Below are positions 1-5,527 of a stretch of DNA of 5,550 bases, one piece after another. This DNA comes from Campylobacterota bacterium (GTDB lineage Bacteria; Campylobacterota; Campylobacteria; Campylobacterales; Sulfurimonadaceae). The position numbers and the translations under genes are program-made. Under the pieces are notes generated by a model. The model was given only the letters and a program-made list of their open reading frames with translations, had not been told where the DNA came from and ran no database searches. Each line of letters opens with the position of its first letter. The first letter of the stretch is position 1. The DNA is taken from positions 1-5,550 of the forward strand of contig JAADDU010000088.1 of assembly GCA_013153755.1 (NCBI GenBank), written 5' to 3'.

Positions 1-389
1 TTAAAAACTCCTGTTGGTAAAACAACATCATTTTCTTTATTGACACCTACCCCTAATTTACCTTGATATGTGTACTCTATCTCTTTTTTTCTCATAGGTG
101 TATCTGCACGATTAAAATCAGCTCTAATATGTTTTTTCCAGTCAGTTGTAACTAAAAGTTTTTCTATCTCTTGTGGAGTTTTACCTGAGGCATAAAGTCC
201 ACCTACAAAACTACCCATACTTGTTCCTACTATCATATCTATGGGGATTTTTTTCTCTTCTAAAACTTTTAAAACACCAACATGAGCGCCACCTCTAGCA
301 CCACCTCCACTAAGGACAAGTGCTATTTTTGGTCTATCTTGAGCCATAAGTGAAGCAAAAAGAAAAATAACCAATACAAAATATCTCAT
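1..389 (-). CDS. Patatin-like phospholipase, exported, N-terminal part only (runs off the left edge)
   Basis: 129 codons are visible; the rest of the gene lies outside the window. Residues 1-16 look like a signal peptide: a short basic start, a hydrophobic run, then a possible signal-peptidase site after LMA. The mature part starts with the patatin fold: the glycine-rich oxyanion loop GGGARG (residues 28-33) and the nucleophile elbow GTSMG (55-59, Ser57). The catalytic Asp would lie beyond the edge. Family knowledge: these proteins are serine acyl hydrolases using a Ser-Asp dyad on phospholipids. The exported start followed directly by [15 protein letters not shown] closely resembles PlpD-type (type Vd) proteins, whose C-terminal half is a POTRA domain and an outer-membrane barrel, but that half cannot be seen here. 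I chose ATG 389 over the in-frame ATG at 395 because an AAGGG element sits about 7 nt before 389 and only 1 nt before 395. The gene starts 12 nt after the dgkA stop, so the two are probably cotranscribed. Confidence 0.88.
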   Translation of the reverse strand, partial: MRYFVLVIFLFASLMAQDRPKIALVLSGGGARGGAHVGVLKVLEEKKIPIDMIVGTSMGSFVGGLYASGKTPQEIEKLLVTTDWKKHIRADFNRADTPMRKKEIEYTYQGKLGVGVNKENDVVLPTGVF

Positions 390-401
390 AAACATACCCT
401 T

Positions 402-773
402 TTAAACTAACTTAAATGCAACTACCAAAACAGCCACCCATATAAGTCCTGTTAAAACAAGGCTCAAAAAGACAAGTGTTGCACCTGCATCTTTAGCTCT
501 TTTTGCAAGTATATGGTAATCAAGAGTTACCAAGTCCACAACTCTTTCTATAGAGCTATTTGTCACTTCTGCCATGAGTGGGATAAATAAAGACAAAGAG
601 AGTATAGCTTTATATCCAAAACTTATAGGTAGTACCCATGCTACGATGCTCATCACAAAAAACATAAGCAACTGCATCTTAAAAGAGCTTTCATTTTTGG
701 TTATATCTACCAAACCTTCAAGAGCATAAGTTGTATTTTTAAAAAGTGAATATTTTGGTTTATTTAGTTTCAT
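402..773 (-). CDS. dgkA: Diacylglycerol kinase, prokaryotic integral-membrane type
   Basis: This 123-residue inner-membrane protein phosphorylates diacylglycerol with ATP to give phosphatidic acid, returning diacylglycerol to phospholipid synthesis. Length matches E. coli DgkA (about 122 residues) and the polar residues align without gaps: Glu28, Glu69, Asn72, Glu76 (the catalytic base in NSSIE), Asp80, Lys94 and Asp95 (RAKDAG). An amphipathic N-terminus is followed by three membrane segments at roughly 33-50, 55-70 and 98-119, as expected for the trimeric enzyme. The start is supported by AAGGA about 6 nt upstream. It is the first gene after a strong candidate promoter at 809-837 and is followed closely by a phospholipase gene, which suggests a small lipid-turnover operon. 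Nothing is missing or truncated. In other Gram-negatives the diacylglycerol comes from transfer of phospholipid head groups to glycans; the source here is unknown. Confidence 0.95.
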   Translation of the reverse strand: MKLNKPKYSLFKNTTYALEGLVDITKNESSFKMQLLMFFVMSIVAWVLPISFGYKAILSLSLFIPLMAEVTNSSIERVVDLVTLDYHILAKRAKDAGATLVFLSLVLTGLIWVAVLVVAFKLV

Positions 774-808
774 TTGGTTCCTTATCTGGCTATATTTTTT
801 ATAAGTAA

Positions 809-837
809 ATTATAGCAGGCTATAGTAGTAGAGTCAA
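809..837 (-). promoter_or_regulatory. Sigma-70-type promoter for dgkA-patatin
   Basis: On the minus strand a -35 box TTGACT (837-832) is separated by 17 nt from a perfect -10 box TATAAT (814-809), which is preceded by TGC, giving an extended -10 element. Transcription would start near 802 and leave a leader of about 28 nt before the dgkA ATG at 773. This is the best-formed promoter in the window. Its -35 half lies inside the upstream region of the opposite promoter. Confidence 0.75.
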
Positions 838-843
838 AATTTT

Positions 844-852
844 TGCTATAAT
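844..852 (+). promoter_or_regulatory. Extended -10 promoter for the metallo-hydrolase gene
   Basis: The 9-mer TGCTATAAT is an exact extended -10 element and the exact inverse of the dgkA one 26 bp away. No good -35 box is found 17 nt upstream (AGTAGT), as is common in Campylobacterota housekeeping promoters. The predicted start near 859 leaves a leader of about 18 nt to the ATG at 877. Confidence 0.6.
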
Positions 853-876
853 ACTCACAAAAAAAAGAGAATTTAG

Positions 877-1470
877 ATGCAGATAAAAACTCAACCTATG
901 GGTATGTACCAAACAAACTGTTACATACTAAGTATACAAGGGCAAGATTTCATCATAGACCCAGGTGTAGATGCTATGAAATGGATACAAGAAAATGTAA
1001 CTAATCCTGTAGCCATTTTAAATACACATGGGCATTTTGATCATGTTTGGTCAAATGCAGAGGTACAAAAAGAGCTAAATATCCCTCTGTATACTCCAAA
1101 AGGAGATATACCTATGCTAAAAGAGAGTGACTGGATGAAAGACTTACCACCATCAACTCCAGATATCGAAGTAGACGGCACTCAAGAGTTTGACTTTGAT
1201 GGTATAAAGGTTAAGTTTACACACTTTCCAGGTCACTCTCCTGGTTGTTCGACTATAGAGATAGGTGATGTAATGTTTAGTGGAGATTTTATTTTTGAGC
1301 GTTCTATAGGTAGGACTGATTTACCATACTCAAACCCAGATGATATGAGAGAGAGTCTTAAACGATTTAAGCAAATCGATTATGATAAAACCATATATCC
1401 TGGTCATGGAAATAAAACTACCATAAAACAAGAACAAAGTTATGCTGATTACTGGATAAAATCCTTATAA
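877..1470 (+). CDS. Metallo-beta-lactamase-fold hydrolase, glyoxalase II-like
   Basis: A single-domain cytoplasmic MBL-fold hydrolase of 197 residues. The complete binuclear metal site is visible: THGHFDH (His51, His53, Asp55, His56), His120 in PGHSPG, Asp137 in GDFIF, and His177 in YPGHG. The GDFIFERSIGRTDLP segment and terminal YPGHGNKTT are typical of the short glyoxalase II-like group (YcbL-type). These lack the C-terminal helical glutathione-binding domain of full-length GloB (about 250 residues). Family knowledge supports hydrolysis of a thioester or ester such as S-lactoylglutathione. The real substrate is uncertain, because many Campylobacterota are not known to use glutathione. The start is supported by AAGAGA 6 nt upstream and by the promoter at 844-852. 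The gene is divergent from dgkA and converges on the hotdog gene with 7 nt between stops. No signal peptide is seen. A persulfide dioxygenase (ETHE1-like) role is less likely, but I cannot exclude it by eye. Confidence 0.88.
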   Translation: MQIKTQPMGMYQTNCYILSIQGQDFIIDPGVDAMKWIQENVTNPVAILNTHGHFDHVWSNAEVQKELNIPLYTPKGDIPMLKESDWMKDLPPSTPDIEVDGTQEFDFDGIKVKFTHFPGHSPGCSTIEIGDVMFSGDFIFERSIGRTDLPYSNPDDMRESLKRFKQIDYDKTIYPGHGNKTTIKQEQSYADYWIKSL

Positions 1471-1477
1471 AAAACTT

Positions 1478-1966
1478 TTATTGATCTTCATCTTCTTCAT
1501 CAAGAAGGTGTAGTTTTAACACATGTCTTTCAGTGATTACAGTTTTAAATTCACCCTCAAAAACTTTTATATCAAAAACAAAAGCTTCAACATGAACATT
1601 TCGTTTTCTACCCTCTTTATGTCTTACCTTTGCTATAAAATCTACTTCGTCACCAAGTTTTACAGGAGATAAAAACTGAGATTCACTCCCTACTAAGACT
1701 ACATTTTTTTCATTTACTGCTAACATAGCTGCATAATCAGCTCCACTAAATATAAAACCACCATGGATTAAGTCTTGCTCATCTGCAACCATATCAGGTA
1801 GAGTTATTAATTTTGTTTCAACATAGCCAACTTCTAATTTTATAACTTCACCTGATAGGTTTTGGTTTATATTATTATGTGTTTTTATGGTTATTAAATC
1901 TTTTTGATTCTCTGAATACTCATCTAAATCAAGCTCCTCATCTACTACTTTATTTTCTTCACTCAT
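1478..1966 (-). CDS. Hotdog-fold acyl-CoA thioesterase-like protein (Cj0977/HP0420-type)
   Basis: A 162-residue protein with one hotdog domain at about residues 25-152. The key motif [16 protein letters not shown] (68-83) matches the central-helix signature HGGxxFxxAD of PaaI/FapR-like hotdog proteins, with His68 and Asp77 in the usual positions. [15 protein letters not shown] (94-108) is the typical strand pair after it. The domain is flanked by acidic tails: residues 3-18 are rich in Glu/Asp and the last nine residues contain six. Family members bind or hydrolyse acyl-CoA as dimers or higher oligomers; whether this one is catalytic cannot be told. From memory, Campylobacter Cj0977 is a hotdog protein linked to flagellar regulation and invasion and lies next to a cmoB homologue, as here. 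The ATG overlaps the cmoB stop codon (ATGA), with AAGGA 6 nt upstream, so translation is probably coupled. I see no flagellar-type promoter in front of it. Confidence 0.85.
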   Translation of the reverse strand: MSEENKVVDEELDLDEYSENQKDLITIKTHNNINQNLSGEVIKLEVGYVETKLITLPDMVADEQDLIHGGFIFSGADYAAMLAVNEKNVVLVGSESQFLSPVKLGDEVDFIAKVRHKEGRKRNVHVEAFVFDIKVFEGEFKTVITERHVLKLHLLDEEDEDQ

Positions 1967-2853
1967 TTTTTATCCTTTATAAGTTTCACATACACTCGCT
2001 TAGGAGCTGGATAGCCTTCTATAGTCTTTGTTTTATCATCTTTATCTAAAAAATCTTCTAAAGATTGCCCTTCTATCCAGTCAGTTTTTCTTTGTTCACT
2101 TGCATCAGTAGTTGAGATTTCTAACACCTCAAAACTACTAAATCCAGCTCTTAAACACCAGTTTTTTAACGCTGGTATGGTAGGTACGAAGTAAATATTT
2201 GGTATCTTTGAGTAACTAGACTTTGGACACAATGCCATCTCACTATCTCCATCTATGTAAAAAGTATCTAAAATCACTTCCCCTTGCTTATCTAAACCTT
2301 TAAAAAGTTGTTTTAACATAGCAACAGGGTCACTTCTATGATACAAAACACCTAAACAAAAGATAGTATCAAATTTTTCTTCATAAAACTCAACATGTTC
2401 AACACCCAAAAGCTCATAAACTATGCTACTTTTTACAAAATGGTTTATAAAATCAAACTGAGTTTTATATAGTGGAGATGGGTCAAATCCTACTAAAAGC
2501 TTAGGGTTATCTTCTTGCATTCTAAAAAGGTAGTAGCCATTATTGCACCCTATATCTGCTACTCTTTTGTCTTTTAGGTTAAAATGTTTTCTTAAAAGAT
2601 TATACTTTATATTGCTTTTCCACTCTGCATCTATGTATGTATCAAAAACTCTAAATGGTCCTTTTCTCCAAGGCATCATAACTCTTGCGATAGACTCGAT
2701 ATCGTCATCAGTTACTCCATCTATCTCTATAATATCGCCTAATTTATAAGCAGAATCTATATCTTTTAAAGAGCTTAGTGCATCCCGAAGTGGTTTAATG
2801 TTCTTCCAACCCATCCACTTTTGTCTATCTTTTCTCACATCTTCTAAGTTCAT
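1963..2853 (-). CDS. cmoB: tRNA U34 carboxymethyltransferase
   Basis: CmoB transfers the carboxymethyl group of carboxy-S-adenosylmethionine (made by CmoA, not in this window) to 5-hydroxyuridine at tRNA position 34, giving cmo5U, which widens wobble decoding. The protein has 296 residues, slightly shorter at the N-terminus than E. coli CmoB (323). Visible landmarks are PWRKGPF (61-67), EWKSNIK (77-83), the Rossmann loop [12 protein letters not shown] (98-109), GFDPSPL (122-128), [12 protein letters not shown] (165-176) and the terminal EGYPAPKR (279-286). Lys64, Trp78, Lys83, Tyr171 and Arg286 line up with E. coli residues K91, W105, K110, Y200 and R315, including the cofactor carboxylate-binding set. 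That set separates CmoB from ordinary SAM methyltransferases. The start codon has no clear Shine-Dalgarno (only a GAAAAGTG-like stretch), so translation may be modest. It is the first gene of a two-gene operon with the hotdog gene and is divergent from metY. Confidence 0.94.
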   Translation of the reverse strand: MNLEDVRKDRQKWMGWKNIKPLRDALSSLKDIDSAYKLGDIIEIDGVTDDDIESIARVMMPWRKGPFRVFDTYIDAEWKSNIKYNLLRKHFNLKDKRVADIGCNNGYYLFRMQEDNPKLLVGFDPSPLYKTQFDFINHFVKSSIVYELLGVEHVEFYEEKFDTIFCLGVLYHRSDPVAMLKQLFKGLDKQGEVILDTFYIDGDSEMALCPKSSYSKIPNIYFVPTIPALKNWCLRAGFSSFEVLEISTTDASEQRKTDWIEGQSLEDFLDKDDKTKTIEGYPAPKRVYVKLIKDKK

Positions 2854-2879
2854 TTTACACTTTTCACTTTTTTTATATA

Positions 2880-2885
2880 ATTGTA
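2880..2885 (-). promoter_or_regulatory. Possible -10 box for the cmoB operon
   Basis: TACAAT on the minus strand, about 27 nt before the cmoB ATG. No convincing -35 is present at 17 nt (GTTATT). The overlapping AT-rich TATATA is an alternative. Support is weak. Confidence 0.35.
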
Positions 2886-2890
2886 TCTAA

Positions 2891-2905
2891 ATTTAATCAT
2901 TAAAT
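2891..2905. repeat. Short palindrome between cmoB and metY
   Basis: ATTTAA (2891-2896) and TTAAAT (2900-2905) form a perfect 6-bp inverted repeat around TCA, roughly midway between the two divergent genes and between their candidate -10 boxes. It could be an operator half-site pair. Being entirely A/T in an AT-rich spacer, it could equally be chance. Confidence 0.3.
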
Positions 2906-2914
2906 AACTTTGGT

Positions 2915-2920
2915 TAAAAT
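2915..2920 (+). promoter_or_regulatory. Possible -10 box for metY
   Basis: TAAAAT, 32 nt before the metY ATG; TATCAT directly after it (2921-2926) is an alternative. The -35 region is AT-rich without a recognisable box. No SAM riboswitch or long leader fits in the roughly 30 nt available. Confidence 0.35.
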
Positions 2921-2952
2921 TATCATAACTATTTTAAATACTAGGAGCATTT

Positions 2953-4218
2953 ATGGATTTACAAACTTTAGCACTTCATGCAGGATACGAAAAAGATACA
3001 CAAGGAACTATGGCAGTCCCTATCTACATGAGTACAGCTTATGAATTTCGTGATGTTGAACATGCTGCAAACTTATTTGCTCTTAAAGAGTTGGGAAATA
3101 TCTATACTCGTTTAAACAACCCAACAACAGATGTATTTGAAAAACGATTTGCCGAGTTAGAGGGTGGAGAAGCTGCTATAGCTACATCTAGTGGTATGAG
3201 TGCGATTTTTTTCGCCATAGTAAACTCTGCTCAAGCTGGAGATAACATAGTTTGTGCATCTCAACTTTATGGTGGAAGTTTAACACTAAATACCCATACT
3301 CTTAAACGATTTGGGATAGAAGCTAGATTTTTTGATGTACATAATCCAAGTGAAATAGAAAATCTCATAGACGATAAAACAAAAGTTATCTTTTTTGAAT
3401 CTCTAACAAACCCTAGCATCGATGTAGCAGATATACAAGCCATAACCACTATAGCAAATAAACATGGAATCTTAACAGTGGTAGATAACACAGTCGCAAC
3501 CCCTATCTTATGTCGTCCTTTTGAGTTTGGTGCTGATATAACTGTTCATAGTGCATCTAAATATACAACAGGACAAGGTCTTGCTATAGGTGGGATTTTA
3601 GTTGAGCGAAAAGGACTTTTAGAGAAACTAAAAGCAAACCCTCGTTATGCCCATTTTAATGAGCCTGACCCTTCTTACCATGGTTTAGTCTATGTTGATA
3701 CTTCTCTACCACCCTTTACTCTTCGTGCTAGACTCTCACTCCTTCGTGATTTAGGTGCTGTTTCATCTCCTTTTAATTCATGGCTATTTATACAAGGCTT
3801 AGAGCATCTATCTCTTAGGATGAGAGAACACTCTAAAAATGCACTAGAGTTAGCTAAGTTTTTAGAAACTCATCCAAAAGTTAAAAAAGTAAACTATCCT
3901 GGACTTAAAAGTAACTCAAACTATGAAAATGCTCAAAAATATTTTACAGATGGAGCTTGTTCTGGACTACTTAGTTTTGAACTAGAATCTCTTAAGGAAG
4001 CTACAAAAGTAGTAAATGCAACTAAACTTTACTCACTTGTAGTAAATATAGGAGATTCAAAATCCATCATAACACACCCTGCTTCAACAACACACCAACA
4101 GCTAAACGAAGATGAATTAAAAGCGTGTGGTGTTCCATCTGGACTTATCAGAATCTCTTGTGGATTAGAATCCTCAAAAGACCTCATAGCAGATATGGCT
4201 CAAGCACTAGAAGCATAA
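2953..4218 (+). CDS. metY: O-acetylhomoserine sulfhydrylase (O-acetylhomoserine aminocarboxypropyltransferase)
   Basis: This PLP enzyme makes L-homocysteine directly from O-acetyl-L-homoserine and sulfide, the assimilatory step before methionine. Its 421 residues match MetY (about 420-430) rather than the shorter cystathionine synthases and lyases (about 380-400). Landmarks are IYTRLNNPTTD (Tyr51 and Arg53 contact the PLP phosphate of the neighbouring subunit), SSGMSAI (79-85), QLYGG (Tyr106 stacks on PLP), VVDNTVATP (Asp178 binds the pyridine N), SASKYTTGQG (Lys203, Schiff-base lysine), NIGDSKSIITHPASTTHQQ and LIRISCGLE (Arg400 binds the substrate carboxylate). NIGDSKS in place of the SLGG of cystathionine gamma-synthases, together with THQQL, supports the MetY call. 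AGGAG lies 5 nt before the ATG. The gene converges on the integrase gene with only 10 nt between stops. No metX or other sulfur gene is in the window. Confidence 0.93.
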   Translation: MDLQTLALHAGYEKDTQGTMAVPIYMSTAYEFRDVEHAANLFALKELGNIYTRLNNPTTDVFEKRFAELEGGEAAIATSSGMSAIFFAIVNSAQAGDNIVCASQLYGGSLTLNTHTLKRFGIEARFFDVHNPSEIENLIDDKTKVIFFESLTNPSIDVADIQAITTIANKHGILTVVDNTVATPILCRPFEFGADITVHSASKYTTGQGLAIGGILVERKGLLEKLKANPRYAHFNEPDPSYHGLVYVDTSLPPFTLRARLSLLRDLGAVSSPFNSWLFIQGLEHLSLRMREHSKNALELAKFLETHPKVKKVNYPGLKSNSNYENAQKYFTDGACSGLLSFELESLKEATKVVNATKLYSLVVNIGDSKSIITHPASTTHQQLNEDELKACGVPSGLIRISCGLESSKDLIADMAQALEA

Positions 4219-4228
4219 TCCAACTTCT

Positions 4229-5197
4229 TTAAAAATCAAGAGGGCTGATAACTTTAGACATGTTCATCTCACTAACTACATGGGTATATATCATCGTTGT
4301 CTCAACTGATTTATGCCCTAAAAGCTCTTGAATACTTCTCAAATCTATACCAGCTTGAAGTAGATGAGTAGCATAAGAGTGCCTAAATATATGGGAAGTA
4401 ACTCTTTTGTTTAGATTTGACTTTTTAGAAGCTACTTTTATGTTTCTACTCAATGTTTGTGGGTGAATATGGTGTCGCCTTTTCTCTTTAGTTCGTGGGT
4501 CAACAGATATATTTTTCATAGGAAATAAAAATTGCCAAGAGGTTTCTAGGTTTGCTTTTTTATACTTTTTTTCTAAAGCATAGGGCATATACACACTTCC
4601 ATATCCATTACTTAAATCTTGTTTATGAAGATTTGTAACTATCTCAACTTGAGAAAGTAGTTGTTGTTTTAATTTTTGAGGAAGAGGTATAGTTCTATCT
4701 TTTAAAGATTTTGAGTCCCAAACATAGATTTTATCAAAGCCAAAATCTATGTCTTTTACCCTTAAGTTTAAAACCTCATTCATCCTAAGACCACAACCAT
4801 ACATAAGATGCACTACTAAACTGTAATCCATAGGTATGTTTTGTAAAATAGTTTTAACCTCCTCTTTTGTTAACACAACAGGTATATGTTTTCTCTCCTG
4901 AGCCCTTAGTGCTTGTATGTTCCACTCTTGTATATCTAAGCCTAAAACCTCTTTGTAAAGAAATAAGATAGCACTAAAAGCTTGATTTTGAGTAGTAGGA
5001 CTTACACGCTTTTTAGTTGCTAAAAAAGTTAAAAACTCCTCAATCTCCCTCTTAGCCATCTCAATAGGATGTTTTTTGTTATGAAAAAAGATATACTGCT
5101 TAATCCAATGAACATAAGTCCTCTCAGTAGAGTAACTATAATGCTTAAGTCTAATCTTATCACGAACCAAATCTAAAAGTTTTTTCTTAACACCCAT
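4229..5197 (-). CDS. intI: Integron integrase, tyrosine recombinase
   Basis: IntI enzymes move gene cassettes by recombining attC and attI sites. This intact 322-residue protein has the N-terminal core-binding domain (about 5-95; LLDLVRDKIRLKHYSYST and TQNQAFSAILFLYKEVLG are close to the IntI consensus) and a catalytic domain with Arg138 (GCGLRMNE), Lys163, His269 and Arg272 (HIFRHSYATHLL), His295 (LLGHK) and Tyr304 (YTHV). Between Lys and HxxR it carries the extra IntI-only segment (about 192-246: GYGSVYMPYALEKKY, SWQFLFP, SVDPRTKEKRRHHIHPQTL), absent from XerC/D and phage integrases. The ending SPLDF also fits IntI. The start is ATG 5197, with GGAGGG 8 nt upstream; a TTG at 5215 would add six residues but has no ribosome site. 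An oddity is that the usual GKGxKDR turn reads SKSLKDR (162-168). Base use resembles its neighbours, so it looks long-resident. It reads toward metY and away from the presumed attI. Confidence 0.93.
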   Translation of the reverse strand: MGVKKKLLDLVRDKIRLKHYSYSTERTYVHWIKQYIFFHNKKHPIEMAKREIEEFLTFLATKKRVSPTTQNQAFSAILFLYKEVLGLDIQEWNIQALRAQERKHIPVVLTKEEVKTILQNIPMDYSLVVHLMYGCGLRMNEVLNLRVKDIDFGFDKIYVWDSKSLKDRTIPLPQKLKQQLLSQVEIVTNLHKQDLSNGYGSVYMPYALEKKYKKANLETSWQFLFPMKNISVDPRTKEKRRHHIHPQTLSRNIKVASKKSNLNKRVTSHIFRHSYATHLLQAGIDLRSIQELLGHKSVETTMIYTHVVSEMNMSKVISPLDF

Positions 5198-5258
5198 ACA
5201 AATAACCCTCCACAATAAACAACATTTTAAGTGTTACATACCCATACAAGAAAATAAC
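5192..5258. repeat. Imperfect direct repeat covering the integrase start and its leader
   Basis: ACCCATACAAATAAC at 5192-5206 recurs at 5240-5258 as ACCCATACAA, GAAA, ATAAC, i.e. the same 15 bases with a 4-nt insertion. On the minus strand each copy reads GTTAT, then TTGTATGGGT. The inner copy contains the intI start codon; the outer copy contains an ATG followed within three codons by a stop. The repeat period is 48 bp. Confidence 0.8.
5206..5211 (-). promoter_or_regulatory. intI: Strong ribosome binding site that sets the integrase start
   Basis: GGAGGG on the minus strand, 8 nt before ATG 5197. It is the strongest Shine-Dalgarno in the window and rules out the upstream TTG (5215), since it would lie inside that longer reading frame. 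Confidence 0.8.
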
Positions 5259-5261
5259 ACT
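5230..5261. repeat. Inverted repeat in the integrase leader
   Basis: AGTGTTA (5230-5236) and TAACACT (5255-5261) are perfect 7-bp inverse copies separated by 18 nt, located 19-50 nt upstream of the intI ribosome site. They could be an operator or a leader hairpin. Each arm also contains a GTT/AAC end, the invariant part of integrase core sites. Confidence 0.5.
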
Positions 5262-5438
5262 CATTTTATAAAATATCTACCAAAACCAGATACTATAAAC
5301 ATAAAAAAACTAAAATATCTTACACAGTTTTTCTCTTTTTTATAAAAAATATTGCAAATTGACATATTTTTTTGAAAAATAATTTTTTATCATTTAATTC
5401 TGCTAATAGTTAAATATGTTATTTAAGATTCTTTTCTA

Positions 5439-5444
5439 TATAAT
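5439..5444 (+). promoter_or_regulatory. Candidate cassette promoter (Pc) -10 box
   Basis: An exact TATAAT on the plus strand, preceded by a T-rich stretch, pointing away from intI toward the expected cassette array. A start near 5451 would read through the candidate attI. The sequence at -35 (ATGTTA) is poor, as is often the case for Campylobacterota housekeeping promoters. Confidence 0.45.
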
Positions 5445-5447
5445 GGG

Positions 5448-5527
5448 GTTGAATAAATAGTTATGTAACATTCCTAAGCAAGATGCTTAAAAAGTAAAAG
5501 GTTTTTGCAAAACAAAAACAGTTAGAA
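5448..5527 (+). other. Candidate attI recombination site
   Basis: Integrase core sites follow GTTRRRY. In this stretch GTTGAAT (5448-5454) is a perfect match, GTTATGT (5460-5466) is a poorer one, and GTTAGAAC (5521-5528) departs from the consensus only at its seventh base. The bases before the last site (AAAACAAAAACA) resemble those before the class 1 attI crossover (AAAACAAA then GTTAGGC), and GCAAAAC (5507-5513) reads GTTTTGC on the other strand, as an inverted partner site should. Two small hairpins lie within: TAAGCA/TGCTTA (5475-5489) and GTTTTT/AAAAAC (5501-5519). The crossover is most likely after G5521, with GTTGAAT at 5448 as the alternative. attI sites are poorly conserved, so this rests on position and core matches. 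Confidence 0.45.

Noticed and set aside
1467..1481. ATAAAA/TTTTAT inverted repeat between the two convergent stops as a terminator
   Set aside because: Pure A/T stem of 6 bp with a 3-nt loop is too weak for an intrinsic terminator, and the arms overlap the hydrolase stop codon and the hotdog stop codon.
1492..1507. CTTCTT/AAGAAG hairpin
   Set aside because: It falls in the acidic C-terminal codons of the hotdog gene, where GAA/GAT repeats produce it, and no T-run follows it directly.
2690..2745. CGATAT motifs as sigma-28 promoters for the hotdog gene
   Set aside because: They lie far upstream inside cmoB codons and lack a TAAA box about 15 nt before them.
2543..2749. 68-codon plus-strand reading frame
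   Set aside because: Lies wholly inside cmoB on the opposite strand, with no ribosome site and no recognisable protein features.
3267..3491. 74-codon minus-strand reading frame
   Set aside because: Antisense to the well-supported metY and without a ribosome site or family similarity.
5198..5215. Six extra N-terminal integrase codons from a TTG start
   Set aside because: No ribosome site precedes the TTG, while GGAGGG sits ideally before ATG 5197 and IntI proteins typically start near this point.
5359..5364. Isolated TTGACA as a cassette promoter -35
   Set aside because: No plausible -10 hexamer is found 16-18 nt downstream (the sequence is a T tract), so it is not paired with a promoter.
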